DNA of 64,000 nt from Streptomyces sp. ICBB 8177. GTDB lineage: Bacteria; Actinomycetota; Actinomycetes; Streptomycetales; Streptomycetaceae. The stretch covers positions 258,086-322,085 of the forward strand of contig NZ_NSKH01000003.1 of the NCBI RefSeq assembly GCF_003144095.1, read 5' to 3'. Below the pieces are notes generated by a model. That model worked only from the letters and a program-made list of their open reading frames with translations. It was not told where the DNA came from and did not search any database. Position 1 is the first letter of the stretch. Every line of letters starts with the position of its first letter. The position numbers and the translations under genes are program-made. Shown here piece after piece: positions 53,056 through 61,947 of the stretch.

Positions 53056-54237
53056 TCAGACGGTGAGCCCGGCGCGCTTGGCCATCGTCATCAGCTCGGG
53101 CTTGGCGCGCTGGTGGAGCACGAACAGCACGCGGAGTACCTCCCGCGCCATCGGGTGCATCTCGGCCATCTCCGGGGAGATGGTGAACGCCGCCTTCAGC
53201 GCCTCTTCGGCGCCACTGGTGTTCTTCACGGCCAGGCGGGCACGTGCCACGTCGATGTAGAGGCGGCCGACGCGGTTGGGCGTCAGGTCGCCGGGCGGCT
53301 GTTCCATCAGAGTGTCGCCCATGGCCGCCGCCTTGTCGGGACGGCCCAGTTCGACGTGGGCGGCCAGCTCGTACAGCGCGGTGTTGCCGGACCCGAAGGT
53401 GAGGTTGTGGCGGACCATGTCCCCCTCGCCGCCAAGCGACTTGGCGAGTTTCCAGGCACGAGTCAGATGGTCCTTGGTGGCCTGGGCGTCCTTGTGCCGG
53501 GAAGCGAGAACGACGCCACGCAGGTGAAGGGAGCCGAGCGGCACGATCTTCGCGGGACCGCCGGTGAACCGTGCGCTCTCCAGCCGTGAGATGGCGCGTT
53601 CGATGATCGCGAGGCCGTCGTCGTACTGCCCGGCCGACTGGTAGGTGCCCGCCTCGTTCCAGGCCGCGGCGGCGTCCGCCTCGGGGTTCCAGGTCTGTTC
53701 GGCGGCCCACGTCTGCCGGGCGACGACCATCTCGGCGAGGTCCGGCTGCCCGAGGCGGTGCGCGACGGCGTACCCGCACCCGTACAGGTCGGCGACCTGA
53801 CCCCAGGCGGCCGGGTCACCGTCGCCGGCGAGGGCGACGGCTGTGGCCTGCTCCAGGAGAGTCGGCAGGATGCGCAGGAGCTCGACGTATTTGGTCTGCG
53901 CGCGCAGGGCCGTTGCGGTCGCCAGGCCGGTGGCGAGGACATCGAGGGGCGGCGCGTCCTGCCGGGGCAGGGTGTGGCGTCGTACCGATACCCGGAGGGC
54001 ATCGAGGAGGTCGGCCTGCTCCGACGCGCTGAGGAACGGCTGCCCGTAGATGCGCGCGGTGGAGACGCGAAGCGCCTTGGCGACAGCGGCGACGACGGGA
54101 GGCGTCGCCGGGCGCGTACCGACCTCGATCTTGCTGAGGTACGACAGGGAGATCCCGGCCTGGCGTGCCAGCCTGGCCTGTCCTATCCCGCGCGACTTCC
54201 GGAGCACGGCGATGTTCTCGCCCGCGGCTGGGGTCAT
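53056..54237 (-). CDS. XRE-family regulator with large helical (TPR-like) domain
   Basis: 393 residues. N-terminal HTH_3: RKSRGIGQARLARQAGISLS, YLSKIEVGTRPATPP. The remaining ~310 residues are Ala/Leu-rich helices in repeated pairs (AAAWNEAGTYQSAGQYDDGL, DVARARLAVKNTSGAEEAL), like the TPR domains of streptomycete XRE regulators that sense peptides or signals. It is divergent from the small-gene/radical SAM cluster that follows and is the best candidate for its regulator. Confidence 0.9.
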   Translation of the reverse strand: MTPAAGENIAVLRKSRGIGQARLARQAGISLSYLSKIEVGTRPATPPVVAAVAKALRVSTARIYGQPFLSASEQADLLDALRVSVRRHTLPRQDAPPLDVLATGLATATALRAQTKYVELLRILPTLLEQATAVALAGDGDPAAWGQVADLYGCGYAVAHRLGQPDLAEMVVARQTWAAEQTWNPEADAAAAWNEAGTYQSAGQYDDGLAIIERAISRLESARFTGGPAKIVPLGSLHLRGVVLASRHKDAQATKDHLTRAWKLAKSLGGEGDMVRHNLTFGSGNTALYELAAHVELGRPDKAAAMGDTLMEQPPGDLTPNRVGRLYIDVARARLAVKNTSGAEEALKAAFTISPEMAEMHPMAREVLRVLFVLHQRAKPELMTMAKRAGLTV

Positions 54238-54428
54238 GCCCCTACCTTCCCACCCTTCGCGACCGCTGATCCGGCCTGAGGTCCTAACGCCCCTGCGTTG
54301 TGCATGACTTGTGCTAACTGATCTTGAAGCTCCGGAGTTGACTGGGTATCAGCCCGCTTCGGCTGCGGCCCCCGCAGCCACGAGGCTGAAGACCTGTCGG
54401 TGATTCATGATGCCGGAAGAGAGTGAGC

Positions 54429-55028
54429 ATGCCGACCCCTCGCCGTACTCACCAAGTCCGCCTCCGAAGCGGCGACTTAACAGATAGCACCTTCCCCGTC
54501 CCTACTCCGGTGCGGCTCCCTTCACGAAGCCCCGAAGAACCGGCACCAGAAGTGGTCGGGGCACGCGAGGCAGGCATGTCGGCGATGGCATGTCGGCTAA
54601 GCCTCGTGCGGGAGGCCACCAGTCCGGCGCTGGCGTTCGTCTACGACCGGGGTCCCGCCTCTGCAGCGGCCCGTCTGAGTGTGTGCGTCGCGTACGCCGA
54701 GCGGCAGCGCTGGCCGGTCGCCGGGGCCTGGACGGAGAGCGGCGAGCACGTGGCCCGGCCGGTCGCCGAGCAGCCGGCGTACCGGAAGCTGCTGGCGAGC
54801 CTCCTCGGCGAGCACCGCGATGGCGACCGGGACGTCGTGCTCGTCGTGACCGACTGGGACCGCCTCCACCCCGATCCCGCGCAGCAGTTCGTGGCATGCC
54901 GCCAGATCCACGACGCGGGCGGCTGGACCGAGACCACCGCGGGCGACACGAGCCTGCGCCTGGTCGAGCGTCACCGGCCGCGCCGCACACCGCGCGACGG
55001 GAGGGCCCATGCGTACTCCAATGCCTGA
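54429..55028 (+). CDS. Unknown protein with a faint resolvase-like fold pattern
   Basis: 199 residues from ATG 54429 (GGAAGAGAG upstream; GTG 54423 is also possible). The segment ARLSVCVAYAERQRWPVAGAW, AYRKLLASLLGEH, VVLVVTDWDRLHPDPAQQF recalls the catalytic domain of serine recombinases (position of the strand, the WDRL instead of LDRL), but the catalytic Ser near the N-terminus is not evident. It may be a non-catalytic relative. Overlaps the next small gene by 20 nt, so it belongs to the same transcription unit. Confidence 0.6.
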   Translation: MPTPRRTHQVRLRSGDLTDSTFPVPTPVRLPSRSPEEPAPEVVGAREAGMSAMACRLSLVREATSPALAFVYDRGPASAAARLSVCVAYAERQRWPVAGAWTESGEHVARPVAEQPAYRKLLASLLGEHRDGDRDVVLVVTDWDRLHPDPAQQFVACRQIHDAGGWTETTAGDTSLRLVERHRPRRTPRDGRAHAYSNA

Positions 55029-55230
55029 CCGGCCCGCATGGCTCGTCCAGGGCGCGAGGGTCGCCGACCTGGCCCGGGGTGAGACGGGCGTCGTTCAGGG
55101 TGTGGAACCGCCCACCATGCCGGGTTTCGCGTCCACCGACGCCACCGTGTTCGTGCTGCCTCTCGGCGGTGGCATCGGATGGGAAGCCGACCCGGCCGAC
55201 CTGCGTCCGGCCGGGAAGGCCATGCGGTGA
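55009..55230 (+). CDS. Small conserved-looking protein, unknown function
   Basis: 73 residues from ATG 55009 behind GGGAGGG. It reads as a small beta-rich domain (WLVQGARVADLARGETGVVQ, TVFVLPLGGGIGWEADPADL). No family recognised. Translationally linked to both neighbours: it overlaps the gene before by 20 nt and its stop overlaps the next start (GTGA). Confidence 0.65.
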   Translation: MRTPMPDRPAWLVQGARVADLARGETGVVQGVEPPTMPGFASTDATVFVLPLGGGIGWEADPADLRPAGKAMR

Positions 55231-55400
55231 ACCGCCAGGAGGTCGGCGAAGCGCTCGCCACGGTGTTGTGCGTCGCGGCGAACCCGGCCGGCCTCACCCT
55301 CCTCGGCGTGACCGTCCACGACCAGATCACGACCGACCACCCTGGCCCGTCCGCCTTGGCGGACCTTTCCTTGACACCGCCCGCCCCAGACGGTGTGTAG
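55227..55400 (+). CDS. Small protein, unknown function
   Basis: 57 residues from GTG 55227 to TAG 55400. Contents: helical start (NRQEVGEALATVLCVAANPA) then LLGVTVHDQITTDHPG. The GTGA overlap with the preceding gene and good codon bias support it as real. No motif recognised. Confidence 0.55.
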   Translation: MNRQEVGEALATVLCVAANPAGLTLLGVTVHDQITTDHPGPSALADLSLTPPAPDGV

Positions 55401-55529
55401 ACCGGCTCGGCCGCGCACCTCTCTCCGGCCGCGCGGCCGCGCCGCCTTACTGCCCGGCACCTCAAGAGAACCGGGCACAGCCCACTCGGTCGTGCCCCAA
55501 CGGCGAGCCCCTCTTTCCAGGAGAGCCAC

Positions 55530-56570
55530 ATGGGTCTTCTCAGTCCTGCTCTACGGTCACCGGCCCCCGCGCCGGACATGACCGCCCTGTCCAACTTCGC
55601 TGCTCTGCGGGGGCAGTTACGGGTCTCCCTCGGGCCCGCCTGCAACATCTGGTGCTGGTTCTGCCACAACGAGGGCGACGTGCCGCCCGGCGCCACCAAG
55701 GACGATGGGTCTCTGCGCCCGCGCGAGCGGCTCCTGTGTGCAGACCACTACGTGCAGGCCATCGGCGGGCTGATCGCGACCGGCCTGCGGCGGGTGTACT
55801 TCACCGGCGGCGAGCCGCTGGCCTCCCGCTTGGCCCGCCCGGTGCTGGAGGGCGTCGCCCGCTACGCCGCGCCGGACGTCACCTTCGCCTTGATCACCAA
55901 CGGCATATTGGTGCCCCGGGCGTTGCCGTGGCTGCAGCGCATCCCGCTGGACAAGATCAAGGTGTCACTGCACTACTTCAGCGATGCCACGTTCCGCATG
56001 ATCGCGCGAGCGAATCGGCCGATCTCCGACGTCCTGGCGGGCATCGAGTCCGCGCGGGAGGCGTTCGAGCGCGTCGAGATCAACACGCTGCTGCAACGCC
56101 AGAACCGGCACGAGGTCCCCGCGATTCTCGACTACGCGCTGACCCGGCGTCTGCCGGTGCAGTTCATCGAACTCGTCAGCACCGACTTCAACACGCCGGC
56201 CTCCGACGCGGCTGTGCCCGCCGACGACCTGGTCGCGCTGCTGCGCACGATGTGCGAGAGCGAGCGCGTCGAGGTCGCTGGCGTCGGGCAAGGCCGCCGG
56301 GTGTTCACCGTGGACGGGGTAGAGGTTGAGGTCATCCACCGGGAGCTGGGACGCCACCACGTCGGGCAGTGCGGCACCTGCCCGCTCAAACCGCAGTGCG
56401 TGGAGGGCTTCTGGGCCCTGCGCCTCGATCACGCGGGCGGCCTGATGCCGTGCCTGCTGCGGGAAGACCTGCGCCTGCACCTGGCACCCATCCTGACCGC
56501 GCGCGGCGGACTGGGCGCGGCCCACGCCGTCGCCCGCCACGTGGCCGCCTTCACGGAGGGAACGCTGTGA
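55530..56570 (+). CDS. MoaA-like radical SAM enzyme with C-terminal Cys cluster
   Basis: 346 residues. The radical SAM cluster is CNIWCWFC (CxxxCxxC) in LGPACNIWCWFCHNEGD; the SAM motif is VYFTGGEPLAS. A second Cys set near the C-terminus (CGTCPLKPQCVEGFWALRLD, then GGLMPCLL) resembles the auxiliary cluster of MoaA, which cyclises GTP. Substrate unknown; the neighbouring nucleotide-kinase-like protein makes a nucleotide plausible. AGGAGAG precedes ATG 55530. First gene of a four-gene run with overlaps at each junction. Confidence 0.9.
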   Translation: MGLLSPALRSPAPAPDMTALSNFAALRGQLRVSLGPACNIWCWFCHNEGDVPPGATKDDGSLRPRERLLCADHYVQAIGGLIATGLRRVYFTGGEPLASRLARPVLEGVARYAAPDVTFALITNGILVPRALPWLQRIPLDKIKVSLHYFSDATFRMIARANRPISDVLAGIESAREAFERVEINTLLQRQNRHEVPAILDYALTRRLPVQFIELVSTDFNTPASDAAVPADDLVALLRTMCESERVEVAGVGQGRRVFTVDGVEVEVIHRELGRHHVGQCGTCPLKPQCVEGFWALRLDHAGGLMPCLLREDLRLHLAPILTARGGLGAAHAVARHVAAFTEGTL

Positions 56571-57202
56571 TGCCTGAGCTTCCCGCCTGCTACCAGCCGC
56601 CCGTCACCGGCCGGCACGGCAGGCTCCTGGTCCTGGAGGGCATCAGCGCCTCCGGCAAGTCGACGCTCACCCGCCTCTTGGCCGACCGGCTGGACGCCGC
56701 GACCCTGCACATGGTCCCCGAGCCGTTGAGCAGCTTGTCCGGCTACGTCAACGACCATGGCGGCGCGCTCACCCAGTTCGCGTTCTATCTGACCGGCGCG
56801 CTCGATGCCGCCGACACCGTCCGGCGGCGCCTGGTGGCCGGGAACATGGTCACCGACCGGTGGGTCAACTCGATCATCGCCAACCACACCGCGGTCAACA
56901 GCCTGGACCTCGAAGCGGTCCTCGCCGCGTTCACCCCGTTCCTGCCCTACCTGCCAGCCCCCGACCTGACCGTGTACCTGGAGACGTCGGAGAAGGAACT
57001 CCTGCGGCGGATGGCCGACCGGCCGGACCGCTCCCCGCAGGACCGGCTGCTGGTGCGCCGCCCCGGGCTCATGCATCGCGTGCGCGCGCTGTACCGCATG
57101 CTCGCCGCCGTCGACCCCACCGCGGTCACCGTCATCACGGACGGCAAGACCCCCGAAGAACTGGCCGACGAGATCTACGCACTGCTGGAGGAACGATGCT
57201 GA
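56570..57202 (+). CDS. Thymidylate-kinase-like P-loop protein
   Basis: 210 residues. P-loop LVLEGISASGKSTLTRLLAD, DRW in MVTDRWVNSIIANH, and a lid with Arg/Asp residues (MADRPDRSPQDRLL) fit the thymidylate kinase family. The chromosomal essential tmk is expected elsewhere; this one is embedded in an operon and probably phosphorylates a modified nucleotide or another small substrate. ATG 56570 overlaps the radical SAM stop (TGATG). Its stop overlaps the next gene by 7 nt. Confidence 0.85.
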   Translation: MPELPACYQPPVTGRHGRLLVLEGISASGKSTLTRLLADRLDAATLHMVPEPLSSLSGYVNDHGGALTQFAFYLTGALDAADTVRRRLVAGNMVTDRWVNSIIANHTAVNSLDLEAVLAAFTPFLPYLPAPDLTVYLETSEKELLRRMADRPDRSPQDRLLVRRPGLMHRVRALYRMLAAVDPTAVTVITDGKTPEELADEIYALLEERC

Positions 57203-57717
57203 GCCCCGTCGACCTGCCGTCCGTGTTCGCACCCGACCGCATCCACGGCGTTCTCACCGACCCCTTCCCCGGACCGCGCCCCGGCCTGATCCACTCCGCT
57301 CTGGGCTGGTGGGTCGGCTCGTGTCTGGTCCTGACCTGCCGCGCCGGTGCCGTGGCGGTCGTCCATGACGGCACCGAACCCGCGATGCGCCTCGCCGACC
57401 ACTTCGCCCGGGGAGCGGCGAACTGCCTGCACTACGCCGCGACCGTCTCGATCATCGGCGAAGGGGACGCCGACCTGCTCGCCTACGGGGTGCGCACCGT
57501 GCAGGGCCCCGGGGCGCTCATCACCACCGACGCCGGGGAGGTGACGATGCGCTTGCTGGCCGCCGGTGGCACGCCCATGACGTGCGGAACCGGTCTGGAA
57601 CTGATCTGTGACCTCATCGCCCGCGACCGGGTGCCCATCCCCGTCAACGCGGGCGCCCGCGGCCGGATCCTCCAGCGCCGGGACTTCGCCCACCACTACG
57701 CCACCGCCGAGGGGTGA
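57196..57717 (+). CDS. Lone N-terminal domain of phosphomannomutase type, no catalytic serine
   Basis: 173 residues. The sequence follows domain I of alpha-D-phosphohexomutases: AVAVVHDGTEPAMRLADHFA parallels the VVxGRDxRxSS region, SIIGEGDADLLAYGV parallels the DxGxxxTP strand, and GALITTDAGEVTMRLLAAGG parallels GxxxTASHNP. The phosphoserine loop is changed to TTDAGE, and domains II-IV are missing (usual length ~450). So it cannot be a mutase; a sugar-phosphate-binding or carrier role is likelier. The assignment is from pattern, not a search. Overlapped at both ends by neighbours. Confidence 0.6.
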   Translation: MLSPVDLPSVFAPDRIHGVLTDPFPGPRPGLIHSALGWWVGSCLVLTCRAGAVAVVHDGTEPAMRLADHFARGAANCLHYAATVSIIGEGDADLLAYGVRTVQGPGALITTDAGEVTMRLLAAGGTPMTCGTGLELICDLIARDRVPIPVNAGARGRILQRRDFAHHYATAEG

Positions 57718-58514
57718 CCACCGTGATCGACGCCGCCGAAGTCGTCGCCTCCGGCATGAACATCCTGTTCGTCACGCTCGACTCGCTGCGGTACGACACC
57801 GCCGAGACGGCCTTGCGCGACGGACGCACCCCGCGCCTGGCCGGACTGCTGCCCGCCGGCGGCTGGGAGAGGCGGACCACGCCGGGGACGTTCACGCTGC
57901 CCGCGCACATGGCTTTCTTCTCCGGGTTCCTGCCCAAGCGCCCGCAGCCCAACCAGCCGCCCCGGCTGTGGGAGTGCCGCCCGCCGGCCTTCAAGACGGT
58001 CACGTCCGGCACGTTCGTCTTCGACGCCCCCAACCTCCTTCAGGGCTTGGGGCAGCACGGCTACACCACCGTGTGCGTTGGGGGCGTCACCTACTTCTCG
58101 CGCGAGACACCACTCGGCAGCGTCCTGCCGGACATGTTCGACCAGGACTACTGGGAGCCGCGGTTCTGCTCACCGGAACTGGACTCCACCCGCCACCAGG
58201 TCGACCGCGCGCTCCAGGTCGCCGACGAGCACGAGGGCCGCCCATTGCTGCTGTTCGTCAACGTCTCGGCCACCCACGTCCCCCACGGTCACTACCTGGG
58301 CGACAGCCACGACACCGCGCTCTCCCAGCAAGCGGCGCTCGCTTATGCGGATGAGCACCTGGGCCGGCTGGTCACCGGCCTGACGAGCCGCGACCGCTGG
58401 CTCGTCATCCTGTGCGCGGACCACGGCGACGCCTACGGGGAGGACGGCTACCACGGACGAGGCATCATCCACCCCACCGTCACCACAGTCCCTTTCGCCC
58501 TGATGCTGTGCTGA
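57714..58514 (+). CDS. STM4013/SEN3800-type sulfatase-like hydrolase
   Basis: 266 residues of the alkaline phosphatase superfamily. ILFVTLDSLRYDTAE (metal-binding Asp), TPGTFTLPAHMAFFSGFLP (position of the nucleophile), FLNVSATHVPHGHY-like segment near residue 180 and the metal-binding LCADHGDAYGEDGYHGRG near the C-terminus. The whole pattern matches the STM4013 family, which elsewhere also travels with radical SAM proteins. Family substrate is unknown. GTG 57714 overlaps the preceding stop. Confidence 0.85.
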   Translation: MTTVIDAAEVVASGMNILFVTLDSLRYDTAETALRDGRTPRLAGLLPAGGWERRTTPGTFTLPAHMAFFSGFLPKRPQPNQPPRLWECRPPAFKTVTSGTFVFDAPNLLQGLGQHGYTTVCVGGVTYFSRETPLGSVLPDMFDQDYWEPRFCSPELDSTRHQVDRALQVADEHEGRPLLLFVNVSATHVPHGHYLGDSHDTALSQQAALAYADEHLGRLVTGLTSRDRWLVILCADHGDAYGEDGYHGRGIIHPTVTTVPFALMLC

Positions 58515-58533
58515 CAGCGCTACGCTCCCTGGC

Positions 58534-58953
58534 ATGACCACGCTGCCCACCCGTGACGCCTGCGTCGTCGTCGCCCAGGATCATCAAGGACTCGTCGCCG
58601 TGCTCAGCGCGCACTTCGCAGGGCACGGCGGCGAGTACCTGTTCCTGCCGGGCGGGCGTATGGAGGATGGCGAGACCCCGCCACAGTGCGCCGCTCGCGA
58701 GCTGCGCGAGGAGGCCGGCGTGACCGCGGCTTCGTGGCGGCCTCTCGGCTCCTACGCCATCACCCTCGCCTCACCGGCCCGCGTGCACCTCTACGAGGCG
58801 CATGACCTCACGCTCGGACCGCAGGAACTCACCCCCACCGAGCAGGACTTCAAGCTGTCGTGGTGGCCGAGGGACGACGCGGTCGATGCGGCCCGAAAGG
58901 GCCGCTTCTTGCTTCCCGCTGGTCCGCTGGCCCTCCTGCTCGCCCGCGGCTGA
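58534..58953 (+). CDS. NUDIX hydrolase
   Basis: 139 residues with a complete Nudix box starting GGRMEDGETPPQCAARELRE and ending EEAGV. It cleaves nucleoside diphosphate-linked substrates (family knowledge). Located 19 nt after the STM4013-type gene, so it is probably the fifth member of that operon. Confidence 0.9.
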   Translation: MTTLPTRDACVVVAQDHQGLVAVLSAHFAGHGGEYLFLPGGRMEDGETPPQCAARELREEAGVTAASWRPLGSYAITLASPARVHLYEAHDLTLGPQELTPTEQDFKLSWWPRDDAVDAARKGRFLLPAGPLALLLARG

Positions 58954-59087
58954 CCCCGGCCGGAACAAGGCTGACGGTCTCGCGCGCGGACTACCCGGCC
59001 CGCGCATACTGCCTGGTCGATCCGCCGCAACTGCCGATCGCTGAGGCACACGTCCTGCAAGGAGCCGTCGCATGACCGTGGGCATCG

Positions 59088-60160
59088 ATGCTGAGCGCGC
59101 GAACGCTACGCGAGGAACTCGCCGTACAACTCGCCGCGGCGGGACACGACACGGCATGGGTGGAAGCCGTGCGGGCGGTGCCCCGGCACCTGTTCGTGCC
59201 CCTCTACTACCGGCAGGGCGACGAGGGCGCTTCCAACCCGTGCGCCAGGACGACGAGAACTACCTCGACGGTGTCTACGCCGACCAGGCCCTGACCACCC
59301 AGCTGAACGGCGGCGATTCCACCTCGCCGTCCAGCGAGCCGGGCCTGATGCTCACCATGCTCGAAGCGCTCGACGTGCGCCCCGGGCACCGTGTCTACGA
59401 GTGCGGCACCGGCACCTGCTGGAACGCCGCTCTCCTCGCCCACAGGCTCGGCGACGCGAACGTGACGACGGTCGACGTCGATCCCGGTCTGACGGCCGCC
59501 GCGGTCGAACGGCTGGCCGCGGCGGGGTATCACCCGGTCGTGCACACCGGAGACGGCGCCGCCGGCCTGCCTGAGCGCGGACCGTTCGACCGGGTCATCG
59601 CCACTTGCCGTATGCAGGCGATCCCTTGGGAGTGGGTCGCGCAGAGCGTCGAGGACGCGGTGATGGTCGTTCCGATCGGCTGGGGGCTGGCGCGGGTCGT
59701 CGTGCGGGACGGGCAGGCGCAGGGCCGATTCCTGCCGGGCGGCGCCTACTTCATGCCTCGCCGAACGCTCGCGGTCGGCCCTCGGTTCGACAGCCTTGAC
59801 GACAGCCCTGTGACCACGACAACGGTTCCCATCGATGACCTGATGGATCGGCTCCAATTTCCCCTGTCGTTGGCTCTGCCCGGCTGCGACACCTGCACGT
59901 GGCCCGACGAGAAGGACGGCATCCACGCCGTGGGCCTCTGGACGCCGGACGGCTCGACCGCCACGGCCGATGGCACCGGTCACGTGCGTCAACTCGGCCC
60001 GCGACGCCTGTGGGACACGATCGAAGAACTCCACGCCCTGTTTCCCACCGCGCCGGACCGCGACGAATTCGGCATCACCGTCACTGCCGAACGTCTGCGA
60101 ATCTGGTGGCGCTCCGAGGACGGCCCCGGATGGGACCTCCCGCAGGTGGTGTTCGCCTGA
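59088..60160 (+). pseudogene. PIMT-like methyltransferase, frameshifted near its start
   Basis: ATG 59088 opens TLREELAVQLAAAGHDTAWV, AVPRHLFVPLYYRQGD, a typical PIMT-like N-terminus. At the GGG 59225-59227 the reading moves to another frame, which continues FQPVRQDDENYLDGVYADQ and the SAM site YECGTGTCWNAALLAH, DVDPGLTAAAVERL to the stop at 60160. The joined protein (~357 residues) matches the methyltransferases paired with ATP-grasp or lanthipeptide-type RiPP systems (isoaspartate-forming in studied cases). A lost G explains the shift. Its C-terminal GPRRLWDTIEEL resembles the remnant at 13343. Confidence 0.8.
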
Positions 60161-60327
60161 CGAATCGACCGCGTAGGACACGGCCTCGTCGGGGCGGCCG
60201 GTTTGTTCGGTTTGATCCGGCCAGTCATCACCGGTTTGCCGCCAACAGTCCCGGACCGCTCCACCTTCCCGTCGTGCCTGCCGGTATCCAAGGACGACGG
60301 CAGGCACGACGGGAGGGGTGGGGCGAC

Positions 60328-60543
60328 GTGCTGACCATGAACCTGGCGGTATTCCTCGTGTTCCTCGTCATCGTGCGGCTACGGCGCCGAACCCAGGCCC
60401 GTAGCCGCCGCGACGAGACGCTGACCGTCGTCATCGTCCTGGCGCTGGGCGTTCTGCTGGCCCCGACGTCGCTCGGGCAGGGAGTACTGAGCATCGTCGG
60501 CTCGCTCGCCCATGCCGTCTCCCAAAACTTCCACTCGCTCTGA
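60328..60543 (+). CDS. Small two-helix membrane protein, unknown function
   Basis: 71 residues from GTG 60328 (GGGAGGGG upstream; ATG 60337 also possible). Two hydrophobic segments (MNLAVFLVFLVIVRL and VVIVLALGVLLAPTSL) are separated by a strongly basic loop (RRRTQARSRR). Similar small proteins accompany mobile or conjugative elements of streptomycetes, but nothing here proves that. Confidence 0.6.
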   Translation: MLTMNLAVFLVFLVIVRLRRRTQARSRRDETLTVVIVLALGVLLAPTSLGQGVLSIVGSLAHAVSQNFHSL

Positions 60544-60665
60544 CCTTGCCGCTTGAACGTCCGGCTTCGAGCGGGCGGGCCTGGTGATCACTCGTCCGCG
60601 GTGATTCCGGGGCGTGGGTGCGCTCGCCTCCCGGTCGGCCGGGGGCAGCTGTCTGCGTGTAGGAC

Positions 60666-61028
60666 TCATAGCGAAGCCGGGCGGCGGTACCGGGCGAACA
60701 CCGCGTCCCGCTCTTGCTCCCAGGTCCAGTTCGGATCCCGTCGGTGGAACTCGGTGACGGCCAGCTCGAAGAACTGGCCGGAGGGCTTCCGGTTGGTTCC
60801 ATTGACGACCAGCGCCGAGAGCATCGGATCGGGCCCGGTGCTGTCCTGGCGACAAACATCCGCCAGCAGGCGCGACATCATCGAACCGTGGTAATGGACA
60901 CGGTGTTCCGGTGCCAGGGTTTCGCTCAACTTCTTGTAGGTGTCGGTCCGGCCCTCTCGGGCCCATCCCCGCAGAACCTCCACCATCGCGTCGCGGGTGG
61001 CAACGTAGGCCGCCTCTCCGTATTTCAT
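60666..61028 (-). CDS. Unknown ~120-residue protein
   Basis: 120 residues from ATG 61028, with GGGGGATC directly upstream. Mainly helical: AAYVATRDAMVEVLRGWARE, HYHGSMMSRLLADVCRQD and FFELAVTEFHRRDPNW. TYKKLSETL recalls small proteins linked to DNA or restriction functions, but no family is recognised. Stands alone on the minus strand. Confidence 0.65.
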   Translation of the reverse strand: MKYGEAAYVATRDAMVEVLRGWAREGRTDTYKKLSETLAPEHRVHYHGSMMSRLLADVCRQDSTGPDPMLSALVVNGTNRKPSGQFFELAVTEFHRRDPNWTWEQERDAVFARYRRPASL

Positions 61029-61282
61029 GTGATCCCCCATCAGCCAACTGGATTGACACGGTACCGAGTTGTGTCGGTGCCTGGGCCGGGCTTGGAGCAA
61101 GTCGCGTGACCATGACGTCGAAGGGAGACCCTCGGGGGCCCGGGTGCGGTGGCATGTGGGAGTGTCGGCGCCCTACGATGCCCCTTCTGCCGACTCGTCC
61201 GTGAAGACAGCGGTCAATGGGTGGCCGGTGGGGCATCCGCGTGCGCGTTCTCGCCGCTCGGACAGGCCTGGGCGCGCGGGCG

Positions 61283-61903
61283 TCAGCCGGGCTGGTCGGG
61301 CTCTGTGCCGCCACCGGATGCCGCGGCGGCGCGTTCGATCTTTGCGTACCGGGCAGCCCGAAAGGCCGTGTCGAGCGGCGGGGTTGCGTATGCGGCCGCT
61401 GTACCGGTTGATCCATCGAGTCGTTCGCGCAGGATGTCGGCGTGACCGGCGTGCCGGCTGGTCTCGGTGAGCATGTGGACCAGGATGTCGAACAGCTTCA
61501 CGTGAGGGCGTGGCCACCAGGGCACATAACCGGGGGAGTCGATCGAGAGAGCGGCGATCGTCCTGTCCGCGTGCTCGCCCACGCGACGGTAGAGGCCGGT
61601 GATCTGTTCGCGTGTCTCGTGCTCAGCCGCCCACAGGTCTGAGCCAGGCTCATCGACGTCGCTCCACCGTGGAAGGGGTTCGAGGAAGGGGCGATCGAAG
61701 ACCTCGCCGAAGTACCTGGATTCCCAGACCGACAGGTGCTTGACCAAGCCGAGGAGGTTGGTGCCGGTCGGGGTCAGGGGCCGGCGGACGTCGTACTCGC
61801 TCAAGCCGTCGAGCTTCCAGAGCATTGCGCTACGCATCTCTCGTAGAACCCCTTGCAGATGCTCTTTCGCGCAATCGTCGATCACGGGCCGCGAGCCTGT
61901 CAT
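61283..61903 (-). CDS. DinB/DUF664-family protein
   Basis: 206 residues of the DinB four-helix bundle family (DUF664): AMLWKLDGLSEYDVRRPL with TGTNLLGLVKHLSVWESRYF carries the first metal His, and FDILVHMLTETSRHAGHADI the other two. Members are thiol-dependent transferases (mycothiol or bacillithiol) or unknown. ATG 61903. No operon partner is apparent. Confidence 0.9.
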   Translation of the reverse strand: MTGSRPVIDDCAKEHLQGVLREMRSAMLWKLDGLSEYDVRRPLTPTGTNLLGLVKHLSVWESRYFGEVFDRPFLEPLPRWSDVDEPGSDLWAAEHETREQITGLYRRVGEHADRTIAALSIDSPGYVPWWPRPHVKLFDILVHMLTETSRHAGHADILRERLDGSTGTAAAYATPPLDTAFRAARYAKIERAAAASGGGTEPDQPG

Positions 61904-61947
61904 GTGCGGCCAGTGGCCTCAAGCGGAATCACGGTTCCGGGACGCGG

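Noticed and set aside
58950..59075. Possible small gene between NUDIX and the methyltransferase
   Set aside because: The frame ending at 59075 has no good start or ribosome-binding site and no recognisable content.
59072..59230. ATG 59072 as the methyltransferase start
   Set aside because: The first ~50 residues in that frame are Arg/Gly-rich nonsense, while the frame from 59088 gives the family N-terminus before the shift.
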